Shown one piece after another: positions 45,032 to 55,143 of a stretch of DNA of 64,000 nt (the stretch's first letter is position 1; every line of letters begins with the position of its first letter). The stretch covers positions 62,001 to 126,000 of the forward strand of contig NZ_JBHTDN010000011.1 of the NCBI RefSeq assembly GCF_042666505.1, given 5' to 3'. The position numbers and the translations under genes are program-made. A model generated the notes under the pieces. It was not told where the DNA came from, searched no databases, and saw only the letters and a program-made list of their open reading frames with translations. The DNA is from Parapedobacter sp042666505 (lineage in GTDB: Bacteria; Bacteroidota; Bacteroidia; Sphingobacteriales; Sphingobacteriaceae).

Positions 45032-46576
45032 TTATTTATTTTTATAATAGGGTTTCTGATCCAGCTGGGGATTGTTCTCTACCTCCGCCAAATGATAAGG
45101 CAGAAACCAGCTTTCGGGGTCGAGCAATCGCGCGCGGACGACCTGATAGGATATTCCCATCGAATTGTTCAGGGCAGACTTTTCCCGCAAAACCCCTTCA
45201 TATCCCGGTCTGCGGGCCACCCGCACCGCGGCAAACCACTCTTTCCCTTCAAAGCCCAACTCGTATTCGCGCTCCATCAACAGCCTGGTCATAAACTCGG
45301 TTCCCTCGCCGCCCTCGCCGGGCGCAAGTGCGGGGATGTTGCAATGTTCGCGAATGATGTTGATCTGCTGCTCCGCTTCGGTATACCGGTTCAGCATCGC
45401 ATAGGCCTCGGCCTTCATAAATAATACTTCCCGATATCGATAGAAGATATAATGAGCATCACGGGCATTGGCGGGGCGATAAGATACTTGGTAGGGCGCC
45501 GTCCCAAGAAACTTATAGACCTCCATGGCTGCGCCGTAACCGTTGGAAACCGGAGACGGGTTTACCAACGAAAACGCCTTTAGCCGGATGGTATCCGAGC
45601 TTGCATATCCGGGCAGCACCGGCGGATAAAGTACTTCGGCCGCGTTGATGTTGACGTTTGTTGCATTGGCCAGGTACTTTTCACCGTCCGCGTTTGCTCG
45701 CGAGACCAACGCGAACCAACCATACAACGGCGAAGCCGGCCCCAGCTGACCGTATTGGAACTCAAAAATGCTTTCCGTGGAATTTCCGGGATTGAAAATG
45801 GTATACCACGACAGCGGACTGACCAGCGCACCGGCATACTGTGCTTCCAGCTGGTTACAGAGGTCTATACATCCCTGGTAGTCGTTACGCCAGAGCTTCA
45901 CATCAGCCCAAAGGGCTCTGACTGCGTTCTTCGTAATACGTCCGTAGCGATGGTTTACCGCTTCAAAAGTAGACGGCGCATCGTTGAGTGCCTGCTGAAG
46001 ATCGGCCTCGATAAAATCCAATACTTCGTCCTCGGAAGAAGGGGACGTATCGAACTTTTGGTTGTCCGACTCGTAAGGCTCATTGATAATCGGAACCTCC
46101 TTGAAGGCCCGTACCAGGTAAAAATAGTTCAACGCCCGGAGGGCATAAGCTTCCCCCATCATCGATTGGAGTTCGGCCGGACTGAATGTATTATCGTGTT
46201 CAAGTGCGGTCGGCGCATTCTTGATGAACGAATTGATCCAGGTGATGGAACGGTAAACCGAAGCCCAGGAAAGCAATCCGTTATCCGGGTAGACGTCGTG
46301 TCCCATAAATTGCCCATAAGCGCCGGTAAACGAATCGCCCGTACCGGGGGCATAAAAGCTCGACCGAACGTCGCCCCAAGCGTGGTAACTATTCAGGTTA
46401 TTGTGCAGGGAGGTGTACAGTCCGATCAGTGACGAATACACCTGATCCCGGTTCTGCCAAAATTCGTTGTGGACTAAATTATCCGGCACGTCCACCTCGA
46501 GGATCCGGTCGCAGGAGACGGTCAGTACCATGCACAGCCCTAAGATTCCATATTTTATATTCGCTGTCATCATCAT
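45032..46576 (-). CDS. SusD/RagB-type lipoprotein (pair 1)
   Basis: A 514-residue surface lipoprotein with lipobox 'MVLTVSC'. SusD features: 'NLVHNEFWQNRDQVYSSLIGLYTSLH', 'GEAYALRALNYFYLVRAF', 'KNAVRALWADVKLW' and the C-terminal 'LLMEREYELGFEGKEWFAAVRVARRPGYE' with 'PESWFLPYHLAEVENNPQLDQKPYY'. It begins 13 bases after its SusC partner and is followed after 11 bases by a FAS1 lipoprotein. Confidence 0.93.
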   Translation of the reverse strand: MMMTANIKYGILGLCMVLTVSCDRILEVDVPDNLVHNEFWQNRDQVYSSLIGLYTSLHNNLNSYHAWGDVRSSFYAPGTGDSFTGAYGQFMGHDVYPDNGLLSWASVYRSITWINSFIKNAPTALEHDNTFSPAELQSMMGEAYALRALNYFYLVRAFKEVPIINEPYESDNQKFDTSPSSEDEVLDFIEADLQQALNDAPSTFEAVNHRYGRITKNAVRALWADVKLWRNDYQGCIDLCNQLEAQYAGALVSPLSWYTIFNPGNSTESIFEFQYGQLGPASPLYGWFALVSRANADGEKYLANATNVNINAAEVLYPPVLPGYASSDTIRLKAFSLVNPSPVSNGYGAAMEVYKFLGTAPYQVSYRPANARDAHYIFYRYREVLFMKAEAYAMLNRYTEAEQQINIIREHCNIPALAPGEGGEGTEFMTRLLMEREYELGFEGKEWFAAVRVARRPGYEGVLREKSALNNSMGISYQVVRARLLDPESWFLPYHLAEVENNPQLDQKPYYKNK

Positions 46577-46589
46577 TCGTATTGTCGTG

Positions 46590-49500
46590 TTAAAATGTTG
46601 CCCTCAGTCCCAGGGTAAACTGTCTCGCCGGTGAAGTCGTAGCCAGGTCGACACCAAATAACAGCACGCCACCGGTAATCGGTACCTCGGGGTCCACACC
46701 GAGGTAGTTCGTCCAGGTATAAAGGTTATACCCGGTCGCAAATACGCTCAACTGGCGTATCCCCAATCCCAAACGGTTCGTAAACTCCCGGTCGGCATTG
46801 TAGGTTAACGATACCGTTTTCAGGCGCAGGTAAGACGCATCCTCCACCCAACGCGAAGAAGCCACGCGGTTCCATTCGCCGTCCGGCAGTGCCCGGGGGA
46901 TGTCAGTGATATCCCCCTGCCGCCGCCAACGGGCCAGTAACGAGCGCGATTGGTTATGGGAATAACGCATCTGCTCCATTTGGATCCTTGTACCGTTGAT
47001 GACGTCATTCCCGTATTGGTATTGGAAATTGACAGTAAGCGCCCAGTTTCTGTAGTTGACCGTATTGTTCCATCCCCCGAAAAACAACGGGTTCGCATCA
47101 CCGATCTGTACCCGATCCAGTTGATTGATGATGCCGTCGCCGTTGATGTCGTCGAAAATCATGTCGCCCCCCTTAAACTGGTGGCCGGTATTGGAGCCGT
47201 AACGCATGTATTTCGGCGTAACACCGTCAGCTTCATAGATGATATTTCCATCGGGCGCACGTAGTATCGCGTCGGCATCCGTCGCATAGACACCCAGTGC
47301 CCGATACGCATAAAAACCGCCGATGACGTCGCCCGGTTGCAGCTTGGAAGAGAATCCGCTGACAGTGGCCGAAAACGCATCTTCGTCAAACTGGCTGGGT
47401 AAGCTCATGAGCTTGTTCTGGTTCGCCGCGATGTTGAAGAATGACTTCCAGCGGACCCGCGTGTCGCTACCTTTCAGGATTACCGCCGTTACCCCGAACT
47501 CCAATCCGCTGTTGCGTACCTGACCGAAATTCGTGTATTGATTTTCATACCCCAACGTGGTTGAGAGACGTTCTTGCAACAGGAGGTCGTTGGTCGTACG
47601 CGTATAATAGTCAAACTGACCGGTCAGCCGGTTATCGAACAAACTCCAGTCCACACCGATGTTGTACTCGGTCGTGCGTTCCTCGCGGATGTTGTCGTTG
47701 GCGAACTTGGATGGATAGATGTACGTTTCCCCCATATATCCCACGCCCGTACTGTAGGCGATGTCATACAGGTTTAGGACATTCGGCAGATTGCCGGTAA
47801 TCCCAAAGGCAAAACGCGGCTTGATCGAATTGATCCATTCCGCATCGGCCAAAAAGGGCTCCTTCGCGATCTCCCAGGCACCACCGATTGCCGGAAACAC
47901 GGAATACGGATTATCGCTGCCGTAACGGGAGTCGCCCTCCGTCTTACCTGTCACCGTAAGGAAATACCGGTCGTTCAGTGCGTAGTGTCCCTGCAGGAAC
48001 ATGCCCAGGTATTTCCGGATTCCGAATTTGCCCCTTGCCCCATCGATCACCGCCGACGCGTCTGCCGCGCGCAATTGCGGCGAACCGCCATTGTAGTAGG
48101 ACACTTCCATAGAGTTGTCCCGGTCGATATTCAAGTTAAATACACCGGTAAAGGTAAGCCGGTGCTTTTCGTGCTGCACGGCCGACCATACCAACCGGTT
48201 GTTGTTATTGATCATGAGCTGATATCCTTCCGTTTGCTGCCCTGCGTTGTAGAGCACCTCGCCGGGCCGTGCATCCGTGGCATACCCCGGGAGAAAATAT
48301 TCGTCGGCCGATTCGCGGAAATCCGCGGAAAGCTGCGTGCGGAATTCCAGGTTATCGAGTATCCGGTAATCCACCGCCGTGGACGCCATGAACCGATTAG
48401 CCCGGCTTAAGTACGTGGAATAATCGATGAGTGCCAGCGGGTTGTACCGCGAGTGATCCGACACCCCGGCATTCCGGTCCACAAAGTAATTCAACCCATT
48501 TTTTGAGTAGATAGGAAAATATGCGGGCGTCTCACGTGCAAACAGAATCGGGTTCACACCCTGGCTACCGACACTTACCGGATGGTTCTGCCCCCGCTTA
48601 TCCGTCAGCGAGTTGGTATAGGTAAGGTCGGCGGATACCTTCAATTTATCGGAAACCGTATAGTTCAGGTTGAACCGGGTATTGAACCGATCGTATCCCG
48701 TTCCCTTGGTCGTACCGTATTGATTGGTATACCCCAATCCCCAATAGTAATTGATCCGTTCGCCGCCGCCGCTCAGTGCCGTATTGTATTGCTGGTAAAT
48801 ACCGGTACGCGTGATGGCGTCCATCCAGTCCGTATTATTATTGAATATCCAGGCATCGGCGCGCCGCAAATCTCCCCGCAGCTGCGGATGAGCTGTCCCA
48901 TCGTCCGCACCGCCGGTCCATTTTTCCAGGTAGTAAATGCGTTGTTCATCACCCGACAGCATCGGGATGGTTCTTGGCACTTCGGTCAGCGTAAAGCGTG
49001 AATTGAATGTCAATTGCGGTTTGCCCCGCTTGCCCCGTTTCGTCTTAATGACGATTACCCCATTTGCCCCGCGTGAGCCATACAGGGCCGTGGCCGATGC
49101 ATCTTTCAGGATATCGATCGATTCAATATCAGCAGGGTCGAGGTCGCCGATCGGACTGAATCCAAAATCCGATATGCTTTCCACCTGATAATTGCTTCCG
49201 ATTACTTCCGACCCGTCTACGATCCACAGTGGATCATTGATTCCCGAAATGGTCGAAATTCCACGGATGCGGATGGAGGCCGAAGCTCCTGGGTCGCCGC
49301 TGGCAGCCACCACCTGCAGACCGGGGGCCATCCCCTGCAACAGTTGGTCGACCGAAGCCACCGGCATATTTTCCACGCCCGTAAGGTCTACGGAGGCAAT
49401 GGCGCTCGACAATTCCCGCCGATCTATGGACAGGAAACCCAAATCGGCCTTCGGTTCCCGCTGCGCAGTGATTTCCACAGCCTCGAGCTCATGGTGGTCG

Positions 49501-49817
49501 GAAACCAGCACAATCTCAAATGTGCGATTTGCCCCCGATTGCAACCGAAATTCCTGGGACTGATACCCAACATTTGAAAACCTGATTTTTTCCGCATCAG
49601 GGTGTCGGGTTATTTCGAATATCCCATCGTTGTTTGTCTTTCCGCCGCGCAATATCAGGTTGTTCGCATTGACCAAGGTAACGGAAACATCCGAAAGCGG
49701 CGTACCCACGGCTTCGGCATAAACCTTGCCCCGCAGCACTTCCTGTGCCCATGCACCGTTAAGCAAGCCTAAAAGCAGTACGACCGATGCCGTCAGTTTG
49801 ATACGTATTCTGTTCAT
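46590..49817 (-). CDS. SusC/RagA-type TonB-dependent transporter (pair 1)
   Basis: A 1075-residue outer-membrane transporter. Signal peptide ('ASVVLLLGLLNGAWAQ'), carboxypeptidase-regulatory-like domain ('LRGKVYAEAVGTPLSDVSVTLV', ~25-110), plug with 'SVDQLLQGMAPGLQVV', 'SASIRIRGISTI' and 'ILKDASATALYGSRGANGVIVIKTK', then the barrel ending 'SPARQFTLGLRATF'. The TonB-box segment is 'LEAVEITAQR' instead of the more usual VVVGYGT form. It lies 16 bases after the 648-residue FAS1 protein and 13 bases before its SusD. Confidence 0.95.
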   Translation of the reverse strand: MNRIRIKLTASVVLLLGLLNGAWAQEVLRGKVYAEAVGTPLSDVSVTLVNANNLILRGGKTNNDGIFEITRHPDAEKIRFSNVGYQSQEFRLQSGANRTFEIVLVSDHHELEAVEITAQREPKADLGFLSIDRRELSSAIASVDLTGVENMPVASVDQLLQGMAPGLQVVAASGDPGASASIRIRGISTISGINDPLWIVDGSEVIGSNYQVESISDFGFSPIGDLDPADIESIDILKDASATALYGSRGANGVIVIKTKRGKRGKPQLTFNSRFTLTEVPRTIPMLSGDEQRIYYLEKWTGGADDGTAHPQLRGDLRRADAWIFNNNTDWMDAITRTGIYQQYNTALSGGGERINYYWGLGYTNQYGTTKGTGYDRFNTRFNLNYTVSDKLKVSADLTYTNSLTDKRGQNHPVSVGSQGVNPILFARETPAYFPIYSKNGLNYFVDRNAGVSDHSRYNPLALIDYSTYLSRANRFMASTAVDYRILDNLEFRTQLSADFRESADEYFLPGYATDARPGEVLYNAGQQTEGYQLMINNNNRLVWSAVQHEKHRLTFTGVFNLNIDRDNSMEVSYYNGGSPQLRAADASAVIDGARGKFGIRKYLGMFLQGHYALNDRYFLTVTGKTEGDSRYGSDNPYSVFPAIGGAWEIAKEPFLADAEWINSIKPRFAFGITGNLPNVLNLYDIAYSTGVGYMGETYIYPSKFANDNIREERTTEYNIGVDWSLFDNRLTGQFDYYTRTTNDLLLQERLSTTLGYENQYTNFGQVRNSGLEFGVTAVILKGSDTRVRWKSFFNIAANQNKLMSLPSQFDEDAFSATVSGFSSKLQPGDVIGGFYAYRALGVYATDADAILRAPDGNIIYEADGVTPKYMRYGSNTGHQFKGGDMIFDDINGDGIINQLDRVQIGDANPLFFGGWNNTVNYRNWALTVNFQYQYGNDVINGTRIQMEQMRYSHNQSRSLLARWRRQGDITDIPRALPDGEWNRVASSRWVEDASYLRLKTVSLTYNADREFTNRLGLGIRQLSVFATGYNLYTWTNYLGVDPEVPITGGVLLFGVDLATTSPARQFTLGLRATF

Positions 49818-49833
49818 ATCTTAATGGAAAGGT

Positions 49834-51780
49834 TTAGAATAGTTGGTTAATCTTGTGAATCACCCCGTTGTTGCCTTGTGCATTTCCTGCGGCGATGGAA
49901 ATTGTCTTACCGGCTGCATCGCTGACGCGAAAGGAATCCCAGGCGCCGTCGATCCGCAGCCGGTCGCCGTTCTTGTTGGCTATCTGCCCGTTGAAAACGC
50001 CGTCGGTAAAAATCAAGCGGTTCTGTACGATATACGTGTTGACAAATCGGGATAGTTCATCCGTTTCCATGGCTTGGAGATCAACGCCAGAAGCCTCGAT
50101 CGCAGCATTTGATGGCGCGAAAATCGTGAACGTAAAAAAACCGGTCAATTGCAGCTGGGCGGCCATTCCCGAACGGTCAATAGCGCCCGCAAACAGCGAT
50201 AGTTCAGGGTCTGCCAAAATTTTCGCGTAGCTGCTCTGCATCGCATCCAACGGATCCAACGGCGTCAGGAACCCATCGATTTCGAAAATCGCGCCGTTCG
50301 TCCGCTCCCATACCGCTTCAGTGGTCAACAACTGTACAGAATGACCGGTATGGTCGTAGAAACGCCCGTCATCATACAGTACGTAGCCGAAGTCTGTCGC
50401 ATAAAAACGTTTACGGAAACCGCCGTCCTCCCGTATATCCAGATTCAATATACCCGATCGGCATTGCTGGAATCGGTATTCACGTTCTTCTGCAAGCATG
50501 TCCGATGCCAACGGAAATCCCCAGACATCATCCGACTGGACGAGCAGTGTTTTTTTAGGGTGCTGAAAAGACAAACCATCGGTTAACCCGGCTTTCAGAT
50601 TCGTCCGTTCAAACATCCAATACCATTGGCTGTATGTCTTGTGCTTCATGTATATACCACCTTCCACACTGTTCATCTCGGCCGACTCGATCAACGTGTT
50701 CGTTTTATAGATCACACTATTGCTGGCCAGCACCGACCCGGAAATGACCGGATCAATATCCGGCGTTAGGTATACATAGGCCTTGGCTTCACGGAGTCCT
50801 CCGTCTTCCTTGCTGATGAGGTCGCTTTTAAAATAAAGGTTCGGGATCTGGGACGCACGGATCAGCGATGCCATCACCCGCTGCGGAACCGAATCGATGG
50901 TGTTGTCTAATTCCGGAAGGTAAGGTTCAAAATAGGTCCGGATCGCTTCGTCGGTAGGCACAAGCAACGTCGATTGCACATTTTCGTCAGCCAGGTTCCG
51001 ACCCACGCTGTACGTTTTATACAAGGTGGTATCTACCCAGCCGAACTCATCCTTCTCCCCCAGTACGTAAGCCACATGTTTCTCCTGCCAGCTGCTGAAC
51101 AGCGATGTCTCCGGATCGGCCGCCAATGCTTCATCGGTCCTGGGCAGTATGTTCAATGGCGTTTCCAGCACATGGATGACGCCATTACTGGCACCGATGT
51201 CCCGGTCGGTGTCCGATATGCGGGCGCCCTCCACCATGAACGCTCCCGGGCTTGCAATCTCACCGAATAAATCGGCGTGATCCGACGACTGCAGCTGAAA
51301 AAAAGGCGGCGTAAAGAACCGTACCGCTTTGCCGGGCACCTTATTTTCGGTACGCGACCGGTACTGCGTAGCCCGGCTCCTTCCAATCGCCGTAGTGGCG
51401 TTCGTGTATCGCTGCTCGATGTCGTATTGATAATACATCCCATTGATGAAATGGTAGTTAACGAATTTGCGCAATTCCTCTTCCGGAACCGCATCCATTG
51501 AGCTATAGCCTTTTTGAGAAAAATAAGCCGTTACGTGTTCATTCAGGGGCGCCAGGCACGTATAGATGGCGGCCTCTCCCAACACGGTCCGGAGATTCAG
51601 CCGGTCGATGATGCCTACAAACTCGGAAAACCTGCCGTCTGCTTCCAAGACCTGGACGATGTTCTTATCCAGGGTGCTCCGCGGGTTATAGTATTCGGCT
51701 ATGTTTTTTGCACATCCGGCCAGCATCATGCACGACAGCATGCCATAAAACAAACGAGATAAACGTTGATGTGTAATCAT
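49834..51780 (-). CDS. FAS1-domain lipoprotein, 648 residues
   Basis: A surface lipoprotein (lipobox 'MMLAGC'). At least three FAS1 domains are visible. One is at ~35-195 ('AAIYTCLAPLNEHVTAYF', 'NYHFINGMYYQYDI', 'SNGVIHVLETPLNILP'). A second is at ~215-360 ('STLLVPTDEAIRTYF', 'RASQIPNLYFKSDL'). A C-terminal one is at ~510-648 ('FTIFAPSNAAIEASG', 'VNTYIVQNRLIF', 'NNGVIHKINQLF'). The linker (~370-500) is less clear. It is paired with the SusCD that follows and mirrors the second FAS1 protein. Probable role is surface binding of glycoprotein; no enzyme activity is expected. Confidence 0.85.
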   Translation of the reverse strand: MITHQRLSRLFYGMLSCMMLAGCAKNIAEYYNPRSTLDKNIVQVLEADGRFSEFVGIIDRLNLRTVLGEAAIYTCLAPLNEHVTAYFSQKGYSSMDAVPEEELRKFVNYHFINGMYYQYDIEQRYTNATTAIGRSRATQYRSRTENKVPGKAVRFFTPPFFQLQSSDHADLFGEIASPGAFMVEGARISDTDRDIGASNGVIHVLETPLNILPRTDEALAADPETSLFSSWQEKHVAYVLGEKDEFGWVDTTLYKTYSVGRNLADENVQSTLLVPTDEAIRTYFEPYLPELDNTIDSVPQRVMASLIRASQIPNLYFKSDLISKEDGGLREAKAYVYLTPDIDPVISGSVLASNSVIYKTNTLIESAEMNSVEGGIYMKHKTYSQWYWMFERTNLKAGLTDGLSFQHPKKTLLVQSDDVWGFPLASDMLAEEREYRFQQCRSGILNLDIREDGGFRKRFYATDFGYVLYDDGRFYDHTGHSVQLLTTEAVWERTNGAIFEIDGFLTPLDPLDAMQSSYAKILADPELSLFAGAIDRSGMAAQLQLTGFFTFTIFAPSNAAIEASGVDLQAMETDELSRFVNTYIVQNRLIFTDGVFNGQIANKNGDRLRIDGAWDSFRVSDAAGKTISIAAGNAQGNNGVIHKINQLF

Positions 51781-51817
51781 AATCAGTATAGTAAATCGGT
51801 TACAGTAGTGCGGTTAC

Positions 51818-53476
51818 TCAGTCAAGTCGATATTCGCCAATGTCAATCCGCTGGAAGACCATGTCCGCCTGACTGCTTTCGTAAAGAATGCCGATATGGC
51901 GATCGTCCACCGTGGTTAGACAGGAATAGCCCCTGCTGCGGCCCTCATCCAGCAATATCTGTTGGTCTTCCGGCCAGGTATTCCCGTCGTTGTGACTGAC
52001 TTTTAGGGTCATGTTGTGTCTGAACTCTTTCGAGTTCGGATTGGAAAACAGCAGCATGGATTTGCCCGTGCCATCGGTGTGCATATACAGGCTCGCCATA
52101 CAGACCGGTTCGGGAAGTGCGTTGAAAGACGACGGATGCTCGGTCCAGGAATCGCCCAAATCGTCGGTTACCGCAATGGCCCGGCCATTGTCGGTTCCCA
52201 GTCGGCCTTTATTCCTGCCGGATCGCATATTCAGCATCAATCGATTGTCGGTTAGTTGCACGACGGCACACTCCGTGGTGCCCGAGTAAGCCGGGTTACT
52301 GGTTTTCCACGTATTTCCGCCATCGGTGCTGTAGGTGATGTTGGAAAACGACCTTCCTTTTTCGTCCCTTCCTTGCGTCGGAAACACCAGGGTTCCGTCA
52401 GACAAGGTAATGCCGTTGCCGGGCGCAGGTGCCCAGAGCCACCATTCCTCCTTCTTGCATAGGCGGGTCAGGTTGATGGGCGCACTCCAGCTTTTCCCGT
52501 CGTCGGTACTTTTCACGATCAGGAATTGGGATGTTTCACGCACGCCAAACCCCGGTTGGGAGGCCTTGTTACGCCATTGATGGTTCCAGTCATCACTATG
52601 CTCGTTCAATCCGGCAAGCCATTTGCCTTCTTCATTAATGACCCCATGCATCCACAAGCCAGCAATGTAAATTGTATTCGAATTCCGGTCTACCAAAATG
52701 CAAGCATCGGACACGCCGTTAAATTTCTGTGGCAAGCCACCCCACTCCCCCATATCCATCGTAATCTGCAAAGGTTCCCAGGTTTGTCCCTGATCGGTGC
52801 TCCGATGCAGCCCAATATCGATATGTCCCTGCAAATCCCGGCCGCTTTCGTAGCGGGCGTCAAATATTGCCAATAGGGTTCCCTTATTGGTTCTCGCTAA
52901 ACCCGGAATCCGGGAGGTATGTACCCCGTCCTGTTTATGTCGCCTCACGGCTATCCCCACGCGCTGCTCCAGGGGCCGTGCAATCGCATCAACCTGCTGC
53001 GTCTTTCCATCGATAGTCACCGATACACAACCCGCAGAAATAACGTGATCGAGATCCGTTTCGCCGGATAGCTCATAAGATACCCAAAAAAAATTGTCGC
53101 CGGGATGCAATTGCTGCCCGCCGCGGATACGGATCTCCTTACCTCTCTTGGTCGATTGGCCAAAAAGAGGCCTTTCCACATCGTTCATAGATCCGGCCGC
53201 TGAATCACGCTCATAGTAATAGATTCGGATCGCTTTGATATCCTTAACAGTTGTCGTTCCCTTAGTTGATATCCGTATCGATTCAAGCTTGGACGACTTG
53301 GCTGACTCGGGCATTTTAACGTTGATTCGCAATACTGGGTTATCCTTTTTGTTGATCAGTACCGGAACCTGCAACTGTGTTTGTATTACAGACATGGACG
53401 ACGGATTACCGTCCGCCGCGAAGACGTGTCCGATTACACAGGAAAGTAGAATAAAGAAACGATAGTTTTTGTTCAT
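51818..53476 (-). CDS. nanH: Exo-alpha-sialidase with N-terminal accessory domain (NanH-like)
   Basis: A 552-residue secreted sialidase. The ATG at 53476 begins a signal peptide (MNKNYRFFILLSCVIGHVFA). Residues ~25-180 form the beta-sandwich often found before Bacteroidota GH33 domains ('QVPVLINKKDNPVLRINVKM', 'GGQQLHPGDNFFWVSYELS'). The propeller has 'TSRIPGLARTNKGTLLAIFDARYESGRDLQGHIDIGLHRSTDQGQTWEP', here containing the RIP arginine, the acid/base Asp and an Asp-box. Later come 'SPNITYSTDGGNTWKT'-like boxes, 'DDLGDSWTE', 'SHNDGNTWP' and the nucleophile region 'SRGYSCLTTVDDRHIGILYE'. Of the three sialidases it is the most standard. Confidence 0.93.
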   Translation of the reverse strand: MNKNYRFFILLSCVIGHVFAADGNPSSMSVIQTQLQVPVLINKKDNPVLRINVKMPESAKSSKLESIRISTKGTTTVKDIKAIRIYYYERDSAAGSMNDVERPLFGQSTKRGKEIRIRGGQQLHPGDNFFWVSYELSGETDLDHVISAGCVSVTIDGKTQQVDAIARPLEQRVGIAVRRHKQDGVHTSRIPGLARTNKGTLLAIFDARYESGRDLQGHIDIGLHRSTDQGQTWEPLQITMDMGEWGGLPQKFNGVSDACILVDRNSNTIYIAGLWMHGVINEEGKWLAGLNEHSDDWNHQWRNKASQPGFGVRETSQFLIVKSTDDGKSWSAPINLTRLCKKEEWWLWAPAPGNGITLSDGTLVFPTQGRDEKGRSFSNITYSTDGGNTWKTSNPAYSGTTECAVVQLTDNRLMLNMRSGRNKGRLGTDNGRAIAVTDDLGDSWTEHPSSFNALPEPVCMASLYMHTDGTGKSMLLFSNPNSKEFRHNMTLKVSHNDGNTWPEDQQILLDEGRSRGYSCLTTVDDRHIGILYESSQADMVFQRIDIGEYRLD

Positions 53477-53516
53477 AACAAGCTTTCGTTTAGCGGATTT
53501 TGTTTTTTGCGGTATA

Positions 53517-55025
53517 TTATTGTAATTCGAACAAGTGATGGATCTCCTGCTCACTCAGTGCCCGGCCATACACCAAAAAGTCATCAAGCATGCCGTTAAA
53601 ATAGTTGCTATACGTTCCGCCGCCGCTACCTTCCTGCGCACCGATCTTAAAGGGCTGGCTATTGGAGACGTTTTTCACGGCCGGCGCGGTTCCTTCTTTG
53701 ATCAGCACGCCATCGACATAAACGCGCGAAACTTTTCCTTCCCTTACGCACACCACGTGATGCCATTGGCCATCCGAGACGCTGTGGTCGCTGTTCTGAA
53801 TGGTGCCGCCGCTGCCATCTTCCACACAGAACCGGATTTGCCGTTCCGCGTTATCTCCCAACCGTAGCCACGTTTGATTGTCTCTCCCTCCATTTGCACC
53901 ACTTTCCGCCCAAACCATCATCCGGTCGGTGCTCATTGTGTTCAACCAGCATGCGATCGTAAAATCATCGGTTCCAAAGTTGAAGTTGGGATGGTCCGGC
54001 ACCAAAAGCAGGCTGTTTCCATCAAACTGTGCAGCTGCACCCCCGCCGATCCGCCCCTCGCTTTCGAAAGCTACCTGTCCGATCACGGACGGATGCACCG
54101 CCGAAGGCCCTGCATCGGCGCCCGACCCATCCATCGGATAATACGCCACCAACCCGTTTTCCGGAACCACCAATACATACCCTTGCTGCGTTTCCGTCGA
54201 CGAAGAAACCTCGTCGTACGCCTCCAACACCACCGGATATCTTCCGGGCTCGTTATACCGGATCGTTGGGTTCTTTTCGATGGATGTGGCCGGAGTTCCG
54301 CCGTCGAATGTCCATCGCCATCCGGTAGCTTCGCCGGTGGATTTGTTTTCGAACGTAATGGAACCGCCTGCGGGGATTCCCGTATGGCTGGCCGTGAAAT
54401 CGGCCTGGGGTGGATTCGCACTTAAAACCGTCAAGTACGCCTCTTTGGTTACGGTATGGGTGCCACCGGGGTGGGACACTGTCAACTTCGCCGAGTAAAC
54501 ACCGACCTTGGAAAACGTGAGTTCCGGATGCTGTTCCTCCGAAACAACAACCGTCCCGTTTGCACCCGCAAACTCCCATTTCCACGATTCGGGGAGGCCC
54601 GAAGACAGATCGGTGAACTGCACGGGATCCCCTAATTTAACCGTGGTGGTGTCGGTCGTGAAATCCGCAACCAGCTCCCGATATCCCACTTTAATAAAGT
54701 CGGGAATGGTAAGTGAAGAAACCTTATCTCCGCGCCGTACTTCCAGGGTCACCGGATAGGTTCCAACCGTATCGTAGATGATCACCGGACTATGCACCAC
54801 GCTTTCCCCGGGGCTCCCGCCCTCAAAAACCCAACGCCACTGCGATGGAAGGCCAGTCGAGATATCTTTGAACGTTACGGTATCGCCCACCTGAATTTCG
54901 CGCAGATCAGCGTCAATGTTCGCTTCAAGCGGCGGATCCAATCGCATCGCGTCCTCTGTTGAGCACGAAATGAACAAATAGATTAAAAGCAGACATGACG
55001 TAAAAGCAATGTATTTGTTGGTCAT
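53517..55025 (-). CDS. PKD-repeat and LamG-like lipoprotein
   Basis: A 502-residue surface lipoprotein (lipobox 'YLFISC', Cys 21). Three PKD domains follow in tandem (~35-115 'GDTVTFKDISTGLPSQWRWVFEGGSPG', ~118-205, ~208-290 'GGSITFENKSTGEATGWRWTFDGGTPA'). They are followed by a concanavalin/LamG-type domain (~300-502) beginning 'GLVAYYPMDGSGADAGPS', with 'FTIACWLN', 'GQWHHVVCVREGKVSRVYVDG' and 'FNGMLDDFLVYGRALSEQEI'. No catalytic motif is seen; a glycan-binding surface protein is the likely role. It is the first gene of the second transcription unit. Confidence 0.88.
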   Translation of the reverse strand: MTNKYIAFTSCLLLIYLFISCSTEDAMRLDPPLEANIDADLREIQVGDTVTFKDISTGLPSQWRWVFEGGSPGESVVHSPVIIYDTVGTYPVTLEVRRGDKVSSLTIPDFIKVGYRELVADFTTDTTTVKLGDPVQFTDLSSGLPESWKWEFAGANGTVVVSEEQHPELTFSKVGVYSAKLTVSHPGGTHTVTKEAYLTVLSANPPQADFTASHTGIPAGGSITFENKSTGEATGWRWTFDGGTPATSIEKNPTIRYNEPGRYPVVLEAYDEVSSSTETQQGYVLVVPENGLVAYYPMDGSGADAGPSAVHPSVIGQVAFESEGRIGGGAAAQFDGNSLLLVPDHPNFNFGTDDFTIACWLNTMSTDRMMVWAESGANGGRDNQTWLRLGDNAERQIRFCVEDGSGGTIQNSDHSVSDGQWHHVVCVREGKVSRVYVDGVLIKEGTAPAVKNVSNSQPFKIGAQEGSGGGTYSNYFNGMLDDFLVYGRALSEQEIHHLFELQ

Positions 55026-55077
55026 ATTTAGGCAGTTAACTAAGTTGATAAATTAATTCATAATTGGCTTTAGTTCT

Positions 55078-55126
55078 TATGTAGAACATATTTACAAATA
55101 TAGGAAGTTCAAGCATTTCATGCAAA
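55078..55126 (-). promoter_or_regulatory. Promoter and GntR-type operator of the PKD-sialidase-susCD operon
   Basis: Minus strand: TTTG (55126-55123), 20 bases, TATATTTG (55102-55095), then TATGTAGAACATA (55078-55090). Layout and sequence are the same as at 35.65 and 58.15 kb. The first gene starts at 55025. Confidence 0.82.
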
Positions 55127-55143
55127 TTAAAGTTATTTTTCGT

